Positions 15,001 to 27,000 of a stretch of DNA of 64,000 nucleotides are shown in pieces; the first letter of the stretch is position 1, and each line of letters begins with the position of its first letter. Source of the stretch: Ramlibacter agri. GTDB taxonomy: Bacteria; Pseudomonadota; Gammaproteobacteria; Burkholderiales; Burkholderiaceae_C. The notes beneath the pieces were generated by a model. The model saw only the letters and a program-made list of their open reading frames with translations. It was not told the DNA's origin and ran no database searches. Location of the stretch: NCBI RefSeq assembly GCF_012927085.1, contig NZ_JABBFX010000003.1, positions 992,001 through 1,056,000 on the forward strand, read 5' to 3'. Made by a program: the position numbers and the translations under genes.

Positions 15001-18000
15001 GTGGACAAGGTTGCGGTGCGGGCCGACAGCGCCGTGCTGGCCAACGGCAGCACGCCGCTGGTCTATGCGGCCACCGGCGTCCAGCAGCAAAGCGAGATCC
15101 GTTTCGCGAACGCGCTGCCGTCCAACGTGGCCTACACGATCGTCGTCAACGGCCACGCGTACAGCGTGACGCGCGACACGACCAGCTGGTCGGCGATCCT
15201 CAGCGACTTCCAGACGCAGATCCAGAAGGGCGAGAGCATCACGGTCACCGTGGATGCCGCCAACCAGCGCCTGGTGCTGACGGCGAACGCCAACAACACG
15301 CCGTTCACGGTGAGCCTGGTGACGCGTTCGTCGACGGCCACCGAGGTGGTGGAGGCGGTCGCTTCCACCGCGGCGACGTCCGGTACGGCGGCCGTGGACA
15401 AGGTCACCTTCCTGCCGTCCACCGTGGCGCAGGGCTACACCTACACGGTCACGGTCAACGGCACGGACTACCGCGTGACCGCCGGCAATGCGAACCTGCA
15501 GAACGGCACCGTCGACGCCACCTGGACCGGCGTGCTGGCCGGCCTGGCCAGCGCGATCAACACCGGCCTCGTGGACCAGGACGCGGACCGCACGCTGACG
15601 ATCGGCTTCGATCCCGCGAACCACAGCACCTACACGCTGGTGGTGGCCGGCCGGACCTACCAGGTCACCAGCGGCGGCAGCTCGTACACCAGCGCCGACC
15701 TGGCGCTGGCGCTGAAGACCAAGATGGGCACCGACTTCGGCGTCCAGGTGAGCGGCTCCACGCTGACCTTCACGACCGGCGCGGGCGGCGCGGACATCTC
15801 GCTGACCGGCTCCGGCGCCAACGCGGTGGCCAGCGCCAAGGCGACGCCGCAGTCCAGCGTCACCGCCACCTACGACACGTCCAACCAGACGCTGACGATC
15901 ACCAACAAGGCCAACGGCACGGCGCAGACGGTGTCGGCCAAGGTCAAGACCACCGGCCCGGACGTCGCCAGCGACGGCGCCACGCCCACCACGCGCGCCG
16001 GCCAGAAGCGCGCGCAGATCTCCAACGTGGTGCTGGCCGACCAGACGCCGGAGAGCGGCAGCGTCTACACGGTGACGATCGGCGGCGTGGACTACAGCGT
16101 CAAGGTGGGCCAGAACGGCGTCACCGCGACCTTGGACTCCGTGCTGACGGGCCTCGCCAAGGCGGTCAACGACGCCGGCATCGGCATCACCGCGACCCAG
16201 GACGCGACGACCCGCACGTTGACGCTGACGGCCAACGTGAAGAACACGCCGTTCACCGTCAACGGCGTCACGGTGCAGTACAACCGCACCAGCGACGTCC
16301 CCGACGTCAGCCAGATCGACCACGCGCGCCTGCCCGGCGCCACCGCCACGCAGGTGCAGGAGTTGGGCTTCCCCAATGGCGCGGACGATTCCACGCCGCA
16401 GCTGAACGTCAGCTACACGGTGCTGGTCAACACGAGCTCGTACACGATCAAGGTCACGACCCCGGGCGAGACCTGGGCGACCCTGCTCGGCGCCTTCAAG
16501 TCGCGGATCGACGCCGACGGCGTGGTGACGGCGACGGTGGACGCGGCCAACCACAAGCTGGTGCTGACGGCCGATGCCGCCAACACCCGCTTCTCGGCCA
16601 GCGGCTCGGCCAACGACGAGAGCGGCGACTTCCAGCTGCACATGCCCGGCGACTACGTGCTGATCCTGCAGCAGCGCGCGACCGGCAACTTCTACCTCGA
16701 CGCCGCCGGCAACCTGACGGTGGTGAACCTGCCGACGGCCGCCGACGAGTCCATCACGCTGAAGGCCGGCGCGGGCAAGGACCTGGTGGTCGTGAGCCCG
16801 CTGAACGTCGGCACCAACGGCAGCGTGACCATCGAGGCGGGCGCCGCCATCACGCTGGGCGGCACGGTCACGGCCGGCCACCTGACGGTGACGGCCGGCA
16901 AGGACCTGACGATCACCTCGAAGGTCGGCAGCCTGGTCGTGCACATGACCAGCAACGGCAACCTGACGGTGTTCCAGACCGGCGACCTGACGATCGAGTC
17001 GATCGACATGAAGGGCGGCAACATCACCGTCATCGCCGACGGCAACATCCAGATCGGCGCCATCACCGGCACCGCCGGCGACGTCACGATCCAGTCGAAG
17101 ACCGGCAGCATCAGCATCGACGAACTCGATAGCGCCGCCCACGTGAGCCTGCAGGCCGCCCACGGCGTGACGGCCACGCTGGAGGCCGATGTGCTGGACG
17201 TGGTCGCCAACGGCGACGTGGTGATCCACGAGCACGACGGCTTCATCCTGGAGCGCATGGACACTGGCGGCGGCGCCGTGACCATCACGACGGGCGACGC
17301 GGTCGGCACGCAGGCGGCAGTGGCCAACGCCACGCTGCAGGTCGACGCCGCGATCGTCGCCAGCTTCGGCAGCGCGGTGTCGCTGCAGGCTTCCGGTGAC
17401 ATCCTCCTGAACCAGGCCATCACCAGCGCCAGCGGCAGCATCAGCATCGATGCCGGCGCGGCGCTGACCCTGGGCGAAGCGGCCGACCTGAGCTCGGTCA
17501 GCGGCGACATCACGCTGAAGGCCCGCACCGGCGCGATGACGATGACCGGCGACACCTTCGTCGAGGCCGGCATCGGCCAGGTCACGCTGACCGCGGGTGG
17601 CGACATCACGCTGGGCAAGCTGCGCAGCGAACACGTGAACGGCACGGTCAGCATCACCAGCGGCGGCTGGATCCACGGCACCGGTGGCGAGACGGACATC
17701 GTCGCGGCCACCAGCACGCTGCAGGTCCAGGCCGTCGACGGCATCGGCACCGTGGCCAGCCCGATCGAGACCCAGGTCGCGCACCTGTCCGCCAGCAACA
17801 GCGGCACCGGCGACATCGTGCTGCAGGACACCGACAGCCTGGTGGTCGACGGCGTGAGCCAGCAGGGCGCGGGCGAAGTGAGCCTCTCCACCATCAAGGG
17901 CGCGATCCAGCTGGCCGACGGCGGCACCGGCATCACGGCCACCACCGGCAACGTCACGGTCTACGCGGCCGGCACGGGCAGCAGCCTGGCGCTGTACGAG

Positions 18001-21000
18001 GACATCCGCACCACCGGCGGCAGCGTGGCGCTGACGGCCGAAGACGGCGACCTCACGCTCGCAGCGGGCGTGCGCGTGGCCGGCAACGGCAACGTCACGC
18101 TGACGGTGCCCAAGGGCGGCGTCTACGTAGCCCCGGCGGCCTCCGGCTGGCTGCAGTCGGGCGGCAGCTTCGACGCCGAAGTGGACTGGGCGATGCGCCT
18201 GGGCTACTTCACGATGGACCAGGCCACCGGCAAGATCGTGGTCTCGGGCGTGCCGAGCTACCTGCAGGCTTCGCACCTGTACAACGGCACGGTGCTGCGC
18301 CAGGCGGGCGGGGCCTTCCTGCAGACCACCGGCGGCAACCTGGCCATCCTGGCGCGCGACGCCATCGGCCACAACGTCGACAACTTCCTGTACAGCCCGC
18401 TGGCGATCGTGGTCGATGCCAAGCAGCTGCGCGTCTCCAGCAGCGAGCGGCAGGAAGTAGCCATCCTGGCCACCGGCTCCATCGCGGTGCAGGGCGACAG
18501 CGGCACCAGCGGCTCGCGCGGCGGCACCACGCAGGTGGGCAGCCTGTCGGGCAACCAGGTCATCACCAACCCGGTGGACGCGAGCGGCAACGACATCTCG
18601 GTGCGCGCCAACGACCTCGACATCCAGGAGACCGTGCGCAGCGCCGGCGGCGTGCTGAACCTGGCCACCCTCAACCCGGGCGCGACCATCGTGCTGGGCA
18701 ACGGCGTGACCAACGACGGCACGATGATGATCCTGGACAACCAGGACCTGTCGCACCTGCAGGACGGCTTCCGCGAGATCGTCGTGGGCAGCGACACCAC
18801 CAGCGGCCACGTGATGATCGGCGGCGCCGGCAGCACGGACACGGTCACGCTGCAGGACACGCTGCACATCGAGACCCCGCTGCTGGGCGGCCACGTCTAC
18901 TTCAACAGCGACCTCGTGCTGACCGGCAGCTCCTCGCTGATCGTCGAAGGCTCGGGCAACACGACTTCGCTGGCCTCCGACATCACCGTCGGCGACGACA
19001 TCGACCTGATCGACTCGGTGCTGGTCACCGGCAACCGCGTACTGACGGCCGGTACCGACGGCACCGGCAACATGCAGATCGGCGGGATCGCGTCGCACTT
19101 CCTGGACGGCGACGGCCTGGCCGGCGCCGACAACCTGACCCTGCTGGCCCCGGGCAACATCAGCATCGAGGGCGACATCGGCGCCCAGGACGCGCTGGAC
19201 AGCCTGACCATCGCCGGCGTCAGCGTCGCCGGCAGCACCAACCTGCCGGACAACGTCACCTTCCACGGCTCGGTCAACCTCGACGGCGACCTGCGCATCA
19301 ACGCCTCCGGCGTCGTGGTGTTCGAAGACCAGGTGACGCTGCACTTCGGCGGCAGCCTGGTCATCAACGGCGCGACCCAGGTCGTGTTCAAGAAGGGCCT
19401 GGTCCTGGACGGCGTCAACGCGCTGGGCCAGGCCGGCGACATCTTCCTGGAAGGCGACGAGATCGACTTCCAGGGCGGCAGCGGCTCGGTCGCGGGGCAG
19501 GGCGTGCTGACGCTGCGCCCGACGACGGTGGGCGAGGCGATCGAGGTGGCCACGCCGCCGAACTCGCAGACCACCGCCACGCTGAACCTCGAGAACTCGG
19601 ACCTGCAAGCGCTGGCCGACGGCTTCAGCAAGATCGTGATCGGCCACCAGGACGGCACCCATGCGGCCGCCCTGGCCGGCGTGGTGCGCATCGGCGCGAT
19701 CAACGCGGCGCAGCAGCCCACCATCCGCACGGCGCTGGAGGTCTACGGCGGCAGCATCACGGTGGAGGACTACGCCAACCCGAACTACACCTTCCGGGTG
19801 GCGGGCGACCTGAAGCTGGATGCGGTCAACGACATCACCCTGCGCAACGAGGTCGAGGCGCGCGACGCCTCCGGCCTGCAGGACGTGGTGCTGTACGCCT
19901 CGCAGGGCGCCATCACCCAGGCCAACGTCTCTGGCGACGGCCTCATCGGGGAAGCGCTGCGCGCCGACCACGTGGACGCGCACGCGGCCACCGGCATCTC
20001 GCTGCTGTACACCGAGCTGAACACGGTCAGCGCCGACAACAGCGGCGGCGGCTCCAACGCCATCGTGATCCACGAGACGGCCACGGGCGGCGACCTCACG
20101 GTGCTGTCGGTGGTGCAGACCAACGCGGGCGGCGCCGGCAGCATCGAGCTCGCCACGGCCGCCGGCACCCTGACGGTGGCCGGCACCGGCGTGTCCAACC
20201 TGGGCCACGGCACGATCGCCCTCAACGCCAGCGGCGGCGGCATCGTGGTGCAGCAGGCCGTGACGGCGGCCACCGGCTCGATCGCGCTGAACGCGACCGG
20301 CCAGGTGTCCAGCACCCTCACCGGCACGCTGACGGCCACCGCGGCTTCCCGGATCGACGTCGCTTCCAGCGGCGCCGACCTGCAGCTGGCGGGCGACATC
20401 GTCTCCGGCGGCGGCCTGGTCAACCTGTCCGCGGCCGGCGCCATCGTCATGGCCGACGGCATGCTGGCCAGCTCGGTGAATCCGCTGAACGACACCGGCG
20501 CCGTCATCCTGGCGGCGGGCGGCAACGCCACCATCTCGCGCATCGTCGCCGACGGCGCCATCCAGATCACGGCCGGCACCGCCGGCGTGGGCGGCATCCT
20601 CGACGGCCTCACCGGCAACGGCTTCAACCTGGACGGCGACACGGCGACGGTCAGCCTGACCGCCGCCAGCGGCGTCGGTACCGCGTCGGCCCACCTGCAG
20701 ACCCGCATCGCGGCCCTGGCCGCGCGCGTGCTCACCAGCGGCGGCCTGTACGTCGACGAAGCGACCGACCTGCGCGTGGCCGGCGGCGCCAGCTACGCGA
20801 TCGACCTGGGCGGCAGCGACGGCTCCATGAGCCTCAGCACCGCCAACGGCGAACTGCGCATCGTCGACGGCCTGCGCTCCACCGGCCTCATCGGCAACCT
20901 GCTGCTGCGCTCCGGCGAAACCAGCGAGGCGACCTCCGCCAACCTGGTGATCGCGGGCGACGTGCTGTCCAACTGGGGCAGCGTGACCCTGGCCTCGGCC

Positions 21001-24000
21001 GACGATCTCGTGCTGGACGACGGCGTGGCCGCCTCCGGCGTCGACGTCAGCACCGTGGCGCCGGGCAAGACGCTGGACCTGCAGGCCGACGGCGCCATCA
21101 CGATGGAAGCCGCGGCCACGCTGGCCACCGGCAACAGCAACATGCGGCTGCAGGCGGGTGGCGACATCACCCTGGGCGTGCTGGGCGCGGGCACCGCCAG
21201 CGTCAGCATCACTTCCGGCGGCGCGATCAAGGACGCCCAGGACGACGACCTGCTCGCCGTCCCGACGATCAACGTCACCGCCGCCAAGCTGCGCATGCAA
21301 GCCGTTACCGGCATCGGCACCGCCGGCCGCGTGATCGAGACCAACGTCGACACGCTGGCGGCCAGCGCCACCGGCAACGGCGCCGGCACCTTCGTGTGGG
21401 AGCTGAACTCCGCCACGATCGGCACGGTGGACCCGGTGACGGTCAACCACGTCGGCACCGACGGCACGACCAGCCCGCTGGCCGATGCCGCGGCGCTGTC
21501 CGGCTTCTCCGCCGGCATCAACGGCATCGCCAGCTTCAGCACCGGCAGCAACCTGGTCATCGCCGAGCCCTTCGTGGTGCCGGGCGGCGGCTCGCTGCTG
21601 CTGCAGTCGCGCGGCACGGTGGACGTCAACGCCATCGTCAGCACCGGCTACGGCAGCATCACGCTGATCGGCGTGGGCGACGTGCGCTTCGGCGCCGGCG
21701 GCGCGCTGACCAGCACCGGCGGCACGGTGGACGTGCAGTCCACCACCGGCGCAGTGACGATGGCCGGCGCTGCCACGCTGCAGACCAACGGCGGCAACAT
21801 CCGCGTGCAGGCGGCCGGCGACGTCACGCTGGGCCTGCTGGATGCGCGCACCGACGCCGACCGCCTGGCCGGCACCCTCACCGGCCAGGCCGGCTGGGGC
21901 TCGGCCAGCGTCGTGGCGGGCGGTTCCATCCTCGACGTCGCCGGCGAAACCGCCACCGACGTCTACGCCAACCAGCTGCGCCTGCAGGCCGGCGGCACCA
22001 TCGGCACGAGCACCGACCACCTGGAGACCGAAGTCGCCGCGCTGAGCGCGACGCTCGGCGCCGGCGGCCTGTTCGTCGACGAAGCCAGCAGCCTGCACTT
22101 CGGTGCGACGAGCGCCATCACGGTCAACCGCGTCGGCGCCGACGGCGTCAGCCTGGGCAGCAAGACCGACGCGGCGCAGAGCGGCGTGACCACCGCCGGC
22201 GCGATCGCGCTGACGGCGGGCGGCGACCTGGCGCTGGACGCCAGCGCGACCAGCACCGGCGCGGGCAGCACCATCACGCTGCTGGCGCAGGGCGGCATCG
22301 CCATGGCCGACGGCGCGGTGATCACCAGCAGCAACGGCGCGGTCACCCTGACGGCGACCACCGGCGACATCGCAGTGGAAGAAGTCAACGCGGGCACGGC
22401 CAACGTGACGATCACGGCCGGCGGCGCCATCACCGATGGCGACACCGATCTCGACATCACCGGCGCCGGCGTGCAGCTGACCGCCGGCAACGGCATCGGC
22501 GCCGCGGGCGACGCGCTGGAAGTCACGGCGACCACGCTGGGCGCGGACGCCGGCAGCGGCGGCCTGTTCCTCAGCGAAAGCGACGGCGTCCTGCTGGGCG
22601 GCCTGGCCGCGGGCGGCGACCTGGCGTTCTCCACCGGCGGCGCGCTCACGGTGCTGGGCACGGTCAGTGCAGGCGGTTCCGCTTCGCTGCAAGCCAGCGG
22701 CGACCTCACGCTGCAGGCTGCGCTGGGCGCCGGCGGCTCTGCCGCGCTGCAAGCCAGCGGCGCGGTCTCGGTGCAGGCGGGCGTCACGGCCGGCACCGGC
22801 ATCGCCGTAGCCGGCGCGAGCGTCGCGCAGGCAGCGGCTGGCGACTTCGTCACCGCGCTGGGCGGCATCACGGTCGACGCCAGCACCGGCGGCATCACCA
22901 TGGCCGACGGCGCGATCGCGCAGACCAACGGCGGTTCCATCGCCTACACGGCGGCCGGCGCCATCACCGTGGGCGTGCTCGACGCGCGCACGGCAACCGA
23001 CCGCACTGGCGGCACGCTGACCGGCCAGGCCGGCTGGGGCAACGTCACGGTTACCAGCAGCGCGGGCAGCATCGCCGACAGCGCGGCCGAGACCGGCGTC
23101 GACCTGTATGCGAACCAGCTGACCTTGAACAGCGCGCAAGGCATAGTCCTGCTGCAGACGGAAGCGGCCACGCTGGCCGCCACCGGCGGCACGGGCGGCG
23201 TGTCGATCAGCGAAGCGACGGACCTGCAAGTGACGGCGAGCGGCGCAGGCGCCATCGTCATCACGACCGATGCGGGCAGCCTCACGGTGCAGGGCGGCGG
23301 TGTGCAGGCCGGCGGCGGCGTCACGCTGTCCGCGGGCGGCGCGAGCAGCGACCTGGCGGTGGGCGGCGCGGTCACGGCCGGCGGAACGGTGGCCCTCACG
23401 GCCGGCCGCGATGCCACGCTGGACGCGAGCGTCACCAGCAGCGGCAGCGGCAGCAGCATCACGGTGAGGGCGCAGCGCGACCTGACCATGGCCGACGGCA
23501 CGCAGGTGGCGAGCACTCAAGGCGCCATCACGCTGACGGCGACGACGGGCAACCTGGCGCTCGAATACGTGGACGCGGGCACGGCGAACGTGACCCTCAC
23601 GGCCGGCGGCGCCATCCTCGATGGCGACACCGACCTCGACGTCGTCGGCGGCGGCGTGCAGCTGACCGCGGGCAACGGCATCGGCGCCGCGGGCGACGCG
23701 CTGGAAGTCACGGCGACCACGCTGGGCGCCGACGCCGGCAGCGGCGGCCTGTTCCTGAGCGAAACCGACGGCGTCACGCTGGGCGGCCTGGCCGCGGGCG
23801 GCGACCTGGTGTTCAGCACCGGTGGCGCCCTCGTGGTGCAGGGCTCGGTCGGCGCAGGCGGTTCCGCCACGCTGGCGGCAGCCGGCGCGATCACGCTCAC
23901 GGCGGCGGTCGACGCGGGTGGCGCGGCCACGCTGCAGGCCGGCGGCGCGGTCTCCGCGCAGGCCGGCGTCACGGCGGGCAACGGCATCGCGGTCAGCGGC

Positions 24001-27000
24001 ACGGCGATCACGCAAACGGCGGCGGGCGACTTCGTCACCATCGGCGGCGCGATCACGGTCACGGCCAGTACCGGCGCGATCCAGATGGACGACGGCGCCG
24101 TGGCCCAAGCCGACGGCGGCAGCATCGTCTACACCGCCACCGGCGCGATCACCGTGGGCCTGCTCGATGCACGCACAGCGGCCGACCGCAGCGCCGGCAC
24201 CCTTACCGGCCAGGCCGGCTGGGGCTCCGTCAACATCGTGGCGGGCGGCTCGATCCTGGACAACACCGGCGAGACCGCCGCGGACGTCTATGCCAACGAA
24301 CTGAACCTGCAAGCCGACGGCAGCGTCGGCGCCACGGGCCAGGCGCTGGAGACCGAAGCGAGCGTGCTGAGCGCGAGCGCGGCGACCGGCTTCTTCGTCC
24401 AGGACGAAAGCAGCCTGACGGTCGGCGCGACCAGCATCGGCGGCGCGCAGCAGGGCCTCGGCGTCACCAGCGGCGACACGCTGCTGGTGACCGGCGGCTC
24501 GCTGACCACCGCGGCCGGCACCGGTGCCATCACCGTCGGCGGCACGCTGGGCCTGCAGGCCGGCGGCAGCATCAAGCTGCAGTCGGCGGCGAGCGCCGGC
24601 GGCACGGTCACCGTGGACGCCAGCACCGGCATCACGCAGTCCGCGAACGTCACGACGACCGCGGGCAGCATCGGCGTCCACACCACCACCGGCGACATCG
24701 CCATGGCGGCCGGCACGCTGGCGCAGACCGACGCGGGCGCGATCAGCTACCAGGCAGGCGGCAGCGTCACGCTGGGCGTGCTGGATGCGCGCAGCGCCGC
24801 CGACCGCACGGGCGGCACGCTCACCGGCCAGGCCGGCTGGGGCGCGGTCTCCGTCGATGCGGGCGGCGCGATCGCCACGCAGGCGGGCGACACGGGGACC
24901 GACATCGACAGCGCGGCCCTGGTGCTGCGCGCCGGTGGCGACATCGGCGCCAGCGCCGACCCGCTGGTGATCGAATCGACCAGCGTCGACGTGCACGCGG
25001 GCGGCGCGGTCTACCTGCGCGACGCCACGGCCCTCGTGGTCACCACCGCCACGAGCCAGGGCGACCTGCAGCTGGCGGTGGGCGGCGCGGTCACGCAGGC
25101 CGGCGACATCGCCAGCAACGGCGGCGACGTCACGCTGTCGGCGGGCGGCGACTGGACCCAGGCCACCGATGCCGGCATCGCCAGCAGCGGCGGCGACGTC
25201 AGCCTGGCGGCCACCGGCACGCTGACGCTGGAGACAATCGACGCGGGCAGCGGCAACGTCACCCTGGACTTGGGCGGTGCCCTGGTCGATGGCGATGCGG
25301 CCGGCGATACCGAAGTCGACATCACCGGCGGCGCGCTGACCTTGACGGTGGGCGGCGACGCCGGCACCGGCGCCAACGCCATCGAGACCTCGGTCGCCAG
25401 CATCAGCGGCACGGCGGCCAACCTGGTCGTGCAGGAAACCGACGGCGTCACCTTGGGCACGGTCACCGCGGGCAACGTGGTGGTCGACGCGGGCGGCAGC
25501 ATCGCGGTGACGGACGCCGTGACGGCGAGCACCGGCGACCTGCAACTCGCTTCCGGCGGCGACATCACTGTCGGCGCGGCCGGCTCGGCCACCGCGACCA
25601 CGGGCGACGTCACCGTCGATGCCGCCGGCGCGATCACGATGGACGCGAACGCCACGGCCACGGCCGGCGGCACGCTGCAACTCGATGCGACCGGCGACAT
25701 CACCCTGAGCGGCCTGACGGCGACCACGGTCACCGTCACCACGACGGGCGGCGCGATCATCGACGCGGGCGACGTCCACGTCGACATCAGCGCGGGCAGC
25801 GTCTCGCTGCAGGCGCAGGGCGACATCGGCGGCGGCTCGGCGATCGAGCTCGCGGTCGACAGCGCCAGCGCGAATTCGCAGCAAGGCGGCGTGCAGCTGG
25901 CCGACACCGGCGACCTCACGGTCACCGGCATCGCGAGCGGTAGCAACGGCAACATCACGCTGAACGTCGGCAACAACGTCACGCTGGATGGCGGGATCAC
26001 GACGGCCGGCAACGTCACCCTGGCGGCGGGCGGCACGGTCAGCGACAACGGCGACGCGGCGGTGGACATCGCCGGCGCCACGGTCAGCGTGACGGCCGGC
26101 GGCGCAGTGGGTTCGACCACCGATGCCATCGAAACCTCCGCCACCACGCTGACGGTCGCGGCCGGCAGCGGCGGCATCGTCATCGCCGAAACCGACGCGG
26201 TCACGGTCGGCGGCCTCACGGTCACCGGCACCGGCGCTATCCTCGTTACTGCGGGCGGCAGCATGGCCGTCACCGGCCCGGCCACCACCGGCGGCGGCGA
26301 CGTCAACCTGCAATCCGGCGGCGACCTGTCGCTGCAAGGCACGACCAGCACCGGCAACGGCAACCTGAGCGTCAGCGCCGCGGGCAACCTGGACCTGGGC
26401 GCGGGCGCGCAGCTGTCGTCCACCGGCACCGTGGACCTGCAAGCGACGGCGGGGTCGCTGACGATGGACGCGGCCAGCACCGTGACGGCGCCTGGCGACG
26501 TCACGCTGACGGCCAACGGCAACGTAGCTGTGGGCACCATCACCAGCGGCGGCGACGCCAGCGTGACGGCCCTCACCGGCAGCATCACCGATGCCGGCGT
26601 GAACGGCACCAACATCAGCGCCAACGGCCTGCAGCTCGTCGCCGGCAACGGCGTCGGCACCAGCGGTACCCCGCTGGAGCTGGCGGTCGACACGCTGGCG
26701 GCCAGCGCCGGCGCGGGCGGCGTGCACCTGGTGGAGCAGGACGACGTCACCGTCACCAGCCTGCAGACCACCGGCGGCGGCGCCATCGAGCTGGCCACCG
26801 TGGACGGCTCGATCACGCTCACCGGCAGCGGCGTCAACGCCCAAGGCCCGGGCAACATCAGCCTCACGGTCGGCGGCACGGGCAGCGACGTCATCGTCGG
26901 CGCCAACGTCAGTACCGGCGGCGGCAACGTCACCGTGCTGGCCGACGACAGCGTGACCTTCCCGAATCCGTCGGACATCACGACCACCGGCACGGGCACC

